Under the pieces are notes generated by a model, which was not told where the DNA came from, did not search any database, and saw nothing but the letters and a program-made list of their open reading frames with translations. Below are positions 7,776 through 14,114 of a stretch of 20,033 nucleotides of DNA, one piece after another (position 1 is the first letter of the stretch; each line of letters begins with the position of its first letter). The stretch comes from Candidatus Hydrogenedentota bacterium (GTDB lineage Bacteria; Hydrogenedentota; Hydrogenedentia; Hydrogenedentales; SLHB01). Made by a program: the position numbers and the translations under genes. The stretch lies in the NCBI GenBank assembly GCA_003557825.1, contig PWNM01000550.1, positions 1 through 20,033 on the forward strand, in the 5' to 3' direction.

Positions 7776-9191
7776 TTATGCCTTACTTGATGGTCCAATC
7801 ATCTTGGATGGATCGACAATACGGTCAAACTCATCTCCATCGAGAAACCCGAGGTTCACGGCCTCTTCCCGGAGCGTGGTTCCATTCGCGTAGGCGGTTT
7901 TCGCTATTTTCGCGGCGTTGTCGTATCCGATGGTGCGGTTTAACGCCGTAACAAGCATGAGGGATTGCTGGAGAAGCGCCTCGATCCGTTCGCGATTCGG
8001 TTCGATTCCCGCCACGCAGTGGTCGGTGAACGACGTCGAAGCATCGGCCAGCAACCGGATGGATTGGAGGATATTGTACATCATTACCGGCTTAAACACA
8101 TTAAGCTCGAAGTGACCCGATGCGCCTGCTATATTGATGGCGGCATCATTGCCCATCACCTGGGCCGCCACCATGGTAACGGCTTCGCATTGGGTCGGGT
8201 TGACCTTGCCCGGCATGATGGACGAACCCGGTTCATTGGCGGGAAGTTTTAGCTCGGCCAGGCCGCATCGCGGCCCGCTGGCCAACAAGCGAATGTCGTT
8301 GGCGATCTTCATCAAGCTGGCTGCCACCGTCTTGAGGGCCCCCGATGTCATTACTATGGCATCATGGGCAGCTAAGGCCTCAAACTTGTTCGGGGCCGAT
8401 TGAAAAGGCAACACCATGAGATCGGCTATCTTGTTTGCTACTTTCTCATCGTATCCGGCCTGGGTATTGAGGCCCGTTCCCACGGCCGTACCGCCGATGG
8501 CCAACTCGCACAGCCGGGGCATGGTCAATTCGACCCGTTCGATGCCGTTCGTCATCTGCTGCGTGTAGCCCGAAAACTCCTGCCCCAAGGTCAGCGGTAC
8601 CGCGTCCATCAGATGGGTTCGCCCAATCTTGATAATATCCTCGAAGGCCTTGGACTTTTCCTCCAGAGCATCCCTTAATGTTTTGAGAGCAGGAAGCAAC
8701 CGCCGGTAGACCTGTTCGACCGCAGCGATGCTCATGGCGGTGGGGAAGGTGTCGTTCGACGACTGCGACATGTTTACGTGGTCGTTGGGATGAACCGGGT
8801 CTTTGCTGCCCCGTTCACCGCCGAGGATCTCAATCGCGCGATTCGCGATGACCTCGTTGGCGTTCATGTTGGTCTGCGTGCCCGACCCCGTCTGCCATAC
8901 CGATAGGGGGAAGTGCGCATCCAGGGCGCCGTCAATCACCTCGTCGGCCGCTTGGCAGATGGCGTCGCATAGGCGCTTGTCGAGAAGACCGAGGTCATGA
9001 TTTACCTCGGCGGCGGCCCGTTTCAGGATCCCAAGGGCTCGAATGAGCTCCCGGGGCATGGTCTCGGTTCCAATGGCGAAATTTACCAAAGAGCGTGCGG
9101 TTTGGCAGCCGTAATACGCGTCAACCGGAACCTGCATCTCGCCCATGGTGTCCGTCTCGATTCGGTATTCCACAGTCTTGTTTCCTTCCAT
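7776..9191 (-). CDS. fumC: Fumarate hydratase, class II
   Basis: FumC reversibly hydrates fumarate to L-malate in the cytoplasmic TCA cycle and is the oxygen-stable, iron-free type. The 471-residue length matches the family (about 460-470). The N-terminus reads YRIETDTMGEMQVP, as in other FumC proteins. Further landmarks are TGSGTQTNMNANEVIANRA, MSQSSNDTFPTAM, GRTHLMDAVPLTLGQE and the superfamily signature GSSIMPGKVNP near residue 320. ATG at 9191 is preferred to upstream ATGs (9218, 9275) because the conserved N-terminus starts here and GAGGGG lies just before it. That ribosome site is inside a small hairpin. The ABC operon starts 88 bp downstream on the same strand without a clear promoter of its own, so read-through is possible. 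Aspartase is less likely given the fumarase-like signatures. Confidence 0.95.
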   Translation of the reverse strand: MEGNKTVEYRIETDTMGEMQVPVDAYYGCQTARSLVNFAIGTETMPRELIRALGILKRAAAEVNHDLGLLDKRLCDAICQAADEVIDGALDAHFPLSVWQTGSGTQTNMNANEVIANRAIEILGGERGSKDPVHPNDHVNMSQSSNDTFPTAMSIAAVEQVYRRLLPALKTLRDALEEKSKAFEDIIKIGRTHLMDAVPLTLGQEFSGYTQQMTNGIERVELTMPRLCELAIGGTAVGTGLNTQAGYDEKVANKIADLMVLPFQSAPNKFEALAAHDAIVMTSGALKTVAASLMKIANDIRLLASGPRCGLAELKLPANEPGSSIMPGKVNPTQCEAVTMVAAQVMGNDAAINIAGASGHFELNVFKPVMMYNILQSIRLLADASTSFTDHCVAGIEPNRERIEALLQQSLMLVTALNRTIGYDNAAKIAKTAYANGTTLREEAVNLGFLDGDEFDRIVDPSKMIGPSSKA

Positions 9192-9192
9192 T

Positions 9193-9208
9193 TCCCCTCG
9201 TAAGGGGA
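9193..9208 (-). promoter_or_regulatory. Hairpin covering the fumC ribosome-binding site
   Basis: TCCCCT (9193-9198) and AGGGGA (9203-9208) pair perfectly around a 4-nt loop. On the minus-strand transcript the 3' arm contains the AGGGGA that serves as Shine-Dalgarno sequence, one base before the ATG. The hairpin could limit initiation or respond to a factor. No recognised riboswitch class is evident, and the leader predicted from the promoter is only about 30 nt. Confidence 0.45.
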
Positions 9209-9227
9209 TAGTGGGCATTGAAAGAAG

Positions 9228-9256
9228 ACTGTACCGAACTGGCGCGTTCAGATCAA
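9228..9256 (-). promoter_or_regulatory. Putative sigma-70-type promoter for fumC
   Basis: On the minus strand TTGATC (9251-9256) and TACAGT (9228-9233) are separated by exactly 17 bases. Each hexamer matches 4 of 6 consensus positions. Transcription would begin near 9221, about 30 bases before the fumC ATG. Confidence 0.45.
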
Positions 9257-9290
9257 GAAAATGGCCACTGATCAAAGCCGAAAAACACGC

Positions 9291-9965
9291 TTACCCCCGA
9301 AGCATAGCTTCCATTCCCTGCCGTTGCAGGGCCGCATGCTCGTACGCCCGCCGGGCATCGGCCGGCATGGCCGAGCCAAACAGGGCTGAAATGTCGGGAA
9401 TGTGCCCTATTTCGGGAGGCTCTTCCGATCCGGATCGCGGGGGACTGGAAGGCGCACTCGGTAGCTCGCCCGGCAAGGGACGCGGGGCGGTATCATCGGG
9501 CATCGGAGCACGGGGTTGTGCTGGAGGCCCTGTGGGGACCGGTACGGCGGGCCGCATGGGGTCCGGTTGAGTCTGCCTTTGATTCGATGGTTGTTCCGGC
9601 CCCAGGAAACGTTCCAGAAGGGCTTGTTCGGGGCTGATCGAAGCGGGCGACGCAGCAGGCGCTGGGTCGGACTTGCCGGTTTCCTGGGCAGGTTTTTCCG
9701 GGCCGCGCTGCAACGGACGTAAGGCCCGAACCGTCGAGCCCCGCCGGTATTTCCCTACGGCCCAGACTGGGCGGTTGCTGCTCTGCACGCTTTGCATGGT
9801 GTCCTGGAACGACGCATCAGCGGCCCGAAGGGATCGAGCGGAACCCGTTGATTTTGCGGCTGTTGCCTGGGTTCGACCGGCTCGGCCAACGGACCCCATC
9901 GCCCGCCGGATGCCTTGCCCGGCCCGGCGGACCATAGTTACCGGAAACAGGATGACTCTACGCAC
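9291..9965 (-). CDS. Proline-rich protein of unknown function
   Basis: I do not recognise this 224-residue protein. It begins with a basic, partly hydrophobic stretch (RRVILFPVTMVRRAGQGIRRAM) that could sit on a membrane or bind nucleic acid. A central region (about 90-185) is dominated by Pro, Ala, Ser, Gln and Glu and is probably disordered. A short conserved-looking tail follows, with ISALFG, a helix AMPADARRAYEHAALQRQGMEAM and the end. The start is GTG at 9965, chosen because a strong AGGAGGGGAGG lies just upstream; the frame stays open 79 codons further, but that part overlaps the divergent promoter region and has low-quality composition. It is divergent from the gene at 10105. The N-terminal basic patch plus disordered linker could suit a tether or adaptor, but this is speculation. 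Confidence 0.65.
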   Translation of the reverse strand: MRRVILFPVTMVRRAGQGIRRAMGSVGRAGRTQATAAKSTGSARSLRAADASFQDTMQSVQSSNRPVWAVGKYRRGSTVRALRPLQRGPEKPAQETGKSDPAPAASPASISPEQALLERFLGPEQPSNQRQTQPDPMRPAVPVPTGPPAQPRAPMPDDTAPRPLPGELPSAPSSPPRSGSEEPPEIGHIPDISALFGSAMPADARRAYEHAALQRQGMEAMLRG

Positions 9966-10018
9966 GGCGACCTCCCCTCCTTGAAAAATGTATGGGTTTC
10001 CGTCAGAAAAGCAGCAAA

Positions 10019-10038
10019 ATGCATGCCGATATGCATGC
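10019..10038. repeat. Paired ATGCATGC palindromic repeats between divergent genes
   Basis: ATGCATGC occurs at 10019-10026 and again at 10031-10038, 12 bp apart, each containing the palindrome GCATGC. They lie in the 139-bp gap between the divergent proline-rich protein and membrane protein genes, where an operator would be expected. No strong promoter is visible on either strand; TACAAT at 10062-10067 is a possible -10 for the right-hand gene. Confidence 0.4.
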
Positions 10039-10104
10039 TGTATACGAAGAAGCCGACCTGCTACAATGGCGCACCTAAATCCTGAACCCGAATCGAGGTA
10101 CAGC

Positions 10105-10782
10105 ATGACAAATTCCAGCGCCGATAAACCGTACGAGTCCCCCCTGGATCCTATCGAACCGGTCCGCCGTTCGGTGTTAACGCCGTTTTGGATCGCTTTC
10201 ACCGCCTTTTATTCGGGCGCGGCCGTTATGACCTACGAATTCGTTTCCATTCGCTTCTTGCAACGCAGCTTTGGCAGCACCTACGAGGTCTGGGCCTCGG
10301 AAATCGCGGTGTGCATGGCCGGTCTTGCCGCAGGCTATGCCCTGGGCGGCTGGCTGGCCGATCGGTTCATGTCGTGGCGCGTGCTGGGCAAGGCCCTCGT
10401 CATCGCCGGGTGTACCGGTCTCCTCACCGAATTGCTGGCCGACTGGTCCGGCGACCTGCTATTACAATACGAATACGCCTGGTGGCATCCCCTGTTCGCC
10501 GCGGGCGTATGTTCCTTCCTGCCCCTCCTAGCCTTGGGAACAGTCATGCCTCAGGCCGTCCGGCTTCATGTGCGCTCCCTCGAAAGCGTGGGCAATGCCA
10601 CCGGCTGGATTGCCGCCATCTCCACCACCGGCAGCATTACCGGCGTCCTGCTCACCGCCATGGTCTTCCTGCCCCGATTCGGCGTACGCGAGACGTTGTA
10701 CACCCTCTCTGCCTCCCTCATCGTTTATGGAGGCCTCATGGCGGGCATCAACCGAATCCGAGACAAATACGCCGGCCGCTAG
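10105..10782 (+). CDS. Membrane protein matching the N-terminal half of spermidine-synthase-like fusions
   Basis: This 225-residue integral membrane protein has about six hydrophobic segments. The first block, GAAVMTYEFVSIRFLQRSFGS, then AVCMAGLAAGYALGGWLADR, matches the pattern in the membrane half of bacterial spermidine synthase-like proteins (a YE motif, then a glycine-rich segment ending in a loop like that of MFS transporters). In those proteins a methyltransferase-like SpeE domain follows; here the chain stops after the membrane part (RIRDKYAGR). No remnant of the catalytic domain is visible downstream, where the DNA becomes AT-rich. ATG at 10105 has GAGG 7 bases upstream; an open extension to 9988 is unlikely. 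Function is unknown, and polyamine synthesis should not be assumed. Confidence 0.72.
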   Translation: MTNSSADKPYESPLDPIEPVRRSVLTPFWIAFTAFYSGAAVMTYEFVSIRFLQRSFGSTYEVWASEIAVCMAGLAAGYALGGWLADRFMSWRVLGKALVIAGCTGLLTELLADWSGDLLLQYEYAWWHPLFAAGVCSFLPLLALGTVMPQAVRLHVRSLESVGNATGWIAAISTTGSITGVLLTAMVFLPRFGVRETLYTLSASLIVYGGLMAGINRIRDKYAGR

Positions 10783-10932
10783 TCGCAATCGAGGCCGCCC
10801 GACGTACAAAACCATCAATAGAGAACGAATTCCTTATAAATGATCAAAGAAATTTTTCTCTAATGCAGCAACACACCCATACTAATTCCGATATATACAA
10901 ATAAATATTCCTAAATCTACCCTATTCGGCAC

Positions 10933-10961
10933 TTGACAACAACCCATTCTCCGTGTATACT
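10933..10961 (+). promoter_or_regulatory. Near-consensus sigma-70 promoter of the rex-hyd operon
   Basis: A perfect TTGACA (10933-10938), a 17-base spacer and TATACT (10956-10961, 5 of 6) make the strongest promoter in the window. It lies in an AT-rich stretch of about 230 bp before rex. The start of transcription is expected near 10968, leaving a leader of about 50 nt. Such a strong core promoter implies that control is by repression. Confidence 0.8.
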
Positions 10962-10977
10962 CTCTATAAAGAATTTG

Positions 10978-11003
10978 TTCTCGATATAAAATTCTCGATT
11001 TAA
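10978..11003 (+). promoter_or_regulatory. Direct repeat operator candidate upstream of rex
   Basis: TTCTCGATATAA (10978-10989) and TTCTCGATTTAA (10992-11003) match at 11 of 12 bases and are 14 bp apart, just downstream of the predicted transcription start. They are flanked by TTGTT (10975-10979) and TTAACA (11000-11005), which resemble the outer halves of Rex sites (TTGTnAAnnnnTTnACAA) but are too far apart for a standard 18-bp site. Binding by Rex or another regulator here is inference. Confidence 0.5.
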
Positions 11004-11017
11004 CAGGAGCGTTCACC

Positions 11018-11677
11018 ATGATGATAACCGATTCCGATCAGGCCCGGCCCATCCCCGAGCCCACGCTGCGTCGCTTGCCGACGTACCACCATTTTCTCAA
11101 GACCCTCGAGGCGGAAGGCCGCGAGGCGGTCTCGTGCAGCACCATGGGCCGGGAGCTTAACCTTGACCCGACCCAGATCCGCAAGGACCTGGCCATGACC
11201 GGCATCACCGGCCGCCCGAAGATCGGCTACGTGGTCACCGACCTCATTGGCGCCATCGAATCGTTCCTCGGCTGGAACGACATCCAGCAGGCCTTTCTGG
11301 CGGGCGTGGGTAATCTGGGAGCGGCGTTGCTTGGGTACCAGCAGTTCAACCGGTACGGCCTGGACATCGTCGCGGCCTTTGATACGGACGAAGCCAAAAT
11401 CGGCCGTCAAGTTCAGGGCAAAGAGGTCATGCCCCTGTCGAAAATGGCCGACCTCGCCCGGCGGATGCATGTCCATCTCGGCATCATCACGACGCCGGCC
11501 GAGCATGCCCAGTACGTGGCGGACCAGATGGTCGCCGGCGGCATCGAGGCCATCTGGAATTTCGCTCCGATTGTGCTCAGTACGCCGGAGCACATTATTG
11601 TGCAAGACGAAGACCTGTTTTCATCCCTGGCCGTGCTCTCGCGCCGATTGCGGACCCGGCTGCAGGCTATGCAATAA
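11018..11677 (+). CDS. rex: Redox-sensing transcriptional repressor Rex
   Basis: Rex binds DNA when NAD+ is high and is released by NADH, switching on fermentative and hydrogen genes. The 219-residue length is typical. The N-terminal winged helix shows LPTYHHFLKTLE, then STMGRELNLDPTQIRKDLAMTGITGRPKIGY, the family's hallmark. The Rossmann part has GVGNLGAALLGY (NAD-binding) and AFDTDEAKIG. The C-terminal helix that swaps between subunits is present (LFSSLAVLSRRLRTRLQAM). AGGAG lies 8 bases before the ATG. It is the first gene of the hydrogenase operon, 33 bp before hydC, and is therefore very likely its regulator and its own. This is one of the surest calls in the window. Confidence 0.96.
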   Translation: MMITDSDQARPIPEPTLRRLPTYHHFLKTLEAEGREAVSCSTMGRELNLDPTQIRKDLAMTGITGRPKIGYVVTDLIGAIESFLGWNDIQQAFLAGVGNLGAALLGYQQFNRYGLDIVAAFDTDEAKIGRQVQGKEVMPLSKMADLARRMHVHLGIITTPAEHAQYVADQMVAGGIEAIWNFAPIVLSTPEHIIVQDEDLFSSLAVLSRRLRTRLQAMQ

Positions 11678-11710
11678 CCAAATATCCCAGAACCAAGAGG
11701 AAGACCGACT

Positions 11711-12223
11711 ATGCTAGCGACTGAAGAAACCCCGAACGTGGCCGTTGAGACTCCCTTTGACGCCCTTTGCGCCATTTTGGAGCGATTCGAGTACAACCCG
11801 ACGAAATTGATCCCGATTTTGCAGGCGGTTCAAGATGAATACCGGTATCTGCCGGAGGATGTGCTGACCTATGTAGCCACGGCATTGCGGCTGCCCCCGG
11901 CGCGAGTGTATGGCGTGGCCAGTTTCTACGCCCATTTCACCCTCGAGCCCAAAGGCAAACACATCATCCGGCTGTGTGACGGCACGGCCTGCCACGTAAA
12001 AGGGACACCGAAACTGTTAGCGGCCATTCGCGAGCGGCTCGACCTGAGCGAGGCGCAGGATACTACGCCGGACATGCTGTTCACCGTGGAGACCGTGTCG
12101 TGTCTGGGCGCCTGCGGCCTAGCCCCCGTCATGGTCATTGATGAAGCGGTGCACGGTCAGCTATCGGCCGATGATGCCGTCGAGATTGTCGAAGCGATTA
12201 TGGAAGAGGAGGGCGTAGCATGA
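11711..12223 (+). CDS. hydC: NuoE-like subunit of trimeric [FeFe] hydrogenase
   Basis: This 170-residue protein is the small [2Fe-2S] subunit (HydC in the Thermotoga naming, HndA in Desulfovibrio). It has the NuoE helical bundle (FEYNPTKLIPILQAVQDEYRYLPEDVLTYVA, then VYGVASFYAHF) and a thioredoxin-like domain with four cluster ligands, Cys89 and Cys94 (CDGTAC), Cys131 and Cys135 (CLGAC). It passes electrons between the flavin subunit HydB and the catalytic subunit. The frame overlaps hydB by 4 bp (ATGA), indicating coupled translation. GAGGAAG precedes the ATG. Confidence 0.94.
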   Translation: MLATEETPNVAVETPFDALCAILERFEYNPTKLIPILQAVQDEYRYLPEDVLTYVATALRLPPARVYGVASFYAHFTLEPKGKHIIRLCDGTACHVKGTPKLLAAIRERLDLSEAQDTTPDMLFTVETVSCLGACGLAPVMVIDEAVHGQLSADDAVEIVEAIMEEEGVA

Positions 12224-14112
12224 CAACGATGAGTCTAGAAAAAACCATGGATACCCACGCCACCGCCACCGGCCGGCAACGGGTGATTATATGTGCGGGA
12301 ACGGGATGCGTGGCAAGCGGTTCACTCGATGTGTACCACGCCTTCTTGCGTGAGATTCGCGCTGCCGGCATACCGGTCGAAACCGTACTGCGCCAGGAGA
12401 ACGGCAACGCCAGGAACGGCGCCCTTGTGACCAAAAGCGGCTGTCAGGGGTTCTGCCAGATGGGACCGCTCGTCACGGTCGAACCGGACAATATCCTATA
12501 TGTCCACGTGAAAACCGCCGATGTGGCCGAAATCGTGAAGGAGACCCTGGTTCGCCGCAACACTGTCGAGCGGTTGTTGTACCGCAGCCCGGCCACCGGC
12601 GCGTTCTGCAAGGGCATCGACGACATCGACTTTTACCGGAAGCAGCAGCGCACAGTGCTCAAGGAATGCGGCCACATCGACCCCGAGAATATCGAGGAGT
12701 ACCGGTTTCAAGGCGGCTATGAAGCAGCCCGTAAGGCCTACACCGAGATGACGCCCGAACTGGTCTGCCAGGAGATGATCGCCTCCGGACTGCGCGGACG
12801 CGGCGGCGGCGGCTTCCCGACAGGCAAAAAATGGGAGCTGACCCTGCGGCAGCCGGGTCAGAAAAAATATGTCATCTGCAACGGTGACGAGGGCGACCCG
12901 GGCGCGTTCATGGACCGCAGCCTTATGGAAGGCAATCCCCACGGCCTGCTCGAAGGGATTATGATTGCCGCACGCGCCGTAGGGGCCGATGAGGCCATCA
13001 TCTACGTCCGCGCCGAGTATCCCTTGGCCGTGCAACGGGTCCGCCGAGCTATTAACGACGCTCGGGAAATGGGCATGCTCAGCCACGACATGTTTGGCAG
13101 CGGCATCCCGCTGAACATCGAGGTGATGGAAGGGGCCGGAGCCTTCGTTTGCGGCGAGGAAACGGCATTGATGGCCTCTATCGAAGGCCGGCGGGGCATG
13201 CCCACGCCGAAGCCGCCCTTCCCGGCCCAGTCGGGCCTGTGGGGCAAACCAACGGTCATCAATAACGTCGAGACCCTGGTCACCATACCCATGATCATCC
13301 GCGACGGCGCGACGGTCTACGTGCGACGCGGCACCGAGGGGTCGCCCGGGACCAAGACCTTCGCCCTGACCGGCCATGTGGCCAACACGGGCCTCATCGA
13401 AGTGCCTTTCGGTTCAACGCTGCGGGAAATCATCTTTGAGATCGGCGGCGGCGTGACCCGGGAAGACGGGGCCATTGACCCCGAGGCCTTCAAGGCGGTA
13501 CAAATCGGCGGTCCTTCGGGCGGATGCCTCATCGACGAGCACCTCGACCTGCCTCTCGATTTCGATTCACTCCGCGAAGTAGGCGCCATGATCGGCTCCG
13601 GCGGGCTCGTGGTCATGAACCAGGAAACCTGCATGGTGTCCGTGGCCCGGTTCTTCATGCAGTTCACGCAGAACGAATCCTGCGGCAAGTGCGTGCCCTG
13701 CCGGGAAGGGACCAAACAGATGCTGGCCCTGCTCGACGACATCATCGAAGGCCGCGCCACCGAGAAGACCCTTGACCTGCTCGAAGGATTGGCCCATGCG
13801 GTCCAGCGGGCGTCGTTGTGCGGACTGGGCAAAACAGCGCCTAGCCCGGTGCTCTCGACCCTGCGCTTTTTCCGGGCCGAATACGAGGCGCACGTGTTGC
13901 AGAAGAAGTGCCCAGCCAATGCCTGCACGGCCCTGGCCGACTACCGCATCGATGCGGTCGAATGCACCGGATGCGGCAAATGCAAAGACGCCTGCGCGGT
14001 CGAGGCTATCACCGGCGCGCCCCGCGAGGCCCATACTATCGACATCGAACTATGCATCAAATGCGGAGCCTGTGTGACAGCGTGCACCTGGCAAGCCGTG
14101 AAAAGGGGATAA
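12220..14112 (+). CDS. hydB: NuoF-like flavin subunit of trimeric [FeFe] hydrogenase
   Basis: This 630-residue FMN and iron-sulfur subunit handles NAD(H). In order it shows an N-terminal thioredoxin-like [2Fe-2S] domain (Cys25, Cys30, Cys75, Cys79); a NuoF core with the FMN/NADH site GLRGRGGGGFPTGKKWE (about 190-206) and NGDEGDPGAF; the [4Fe-4S] site ESCGKCVPCREG (Cys488, 491, 494) with a fourth Cys near 534; and two C-terminal ferredoxin clusters (CTGCGKCKDAC, CIKCGACVTAC). This layout matches HydB/HndC of electron-bifurcating hydrogenases, which couple H2 to ferredoxin and NAD. It starts within hydC's stop and ends 2 bp before hydA. Whether this enzyme bifurcates cannot be seen from sequence alone, but the subunit set is the expected one. 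Confidence 0.95.
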   Translation: MTTMSLEKTMDTHATATGRQRVIICAGTGCVASGSLDVYHAFLREIRAAGIPVETVLRQENGNARNGALVTKSGCQGFCQMGPLVTVEPDNILYVHVKTADVAEIVKETLVRRNTVERLLYRSPATGAFCKGIDDIDFYRKQQRTVLKECGHIDPENIEEYRFQGGYEAARKAYTEMTPELVCQEMIASGLRGRGGGGFPTGKKWELTLRQPGQKKYVICNGDEGDPGAFMDRSLMEGNPHGLLEGIMIAARAVGADEAIIYVRAEYPLAVQRVRRAINDAREMGMLSHDMFGSGIPLNIEVMEGAGAFVCGEETALMASIEGRRGMPTPKPPFPAQSGLWGKPTVINNVETLVTIPMIIRDGATVYVRRGTEGSPGTKTFALTGHVANTGLIEVPFGSTLREIIFEIGGGVTREDGAIDPEAFKAVQIGGPSGGCLIDEHLDLPLDFDSLREVGAMIGSGGLVVMNQETCMVSVARFFMQFTQNESCGKCVPCREGTKQMLALLDDIIEGRATEKTLDLLEGLAHAVQRASLCGLGKTAPSPVLSTLRFFRAEYEAHVLQKKCPANACTALADYRIDAVECTGCGKCKDACAVEAITGAPREAHTIDIELCIKCGACVTACTWQAVKRG

Positions 14113-14114
14113 CC

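Noticed and set aside
10975..11005. A standard 18-bp Rex operator
   Set aside because: The half-site-like ends TTGTT and TTAACA are 31 bp from end to end, and neither 18-bp window around them is a good match, so I list only a direct-repeat candidate.
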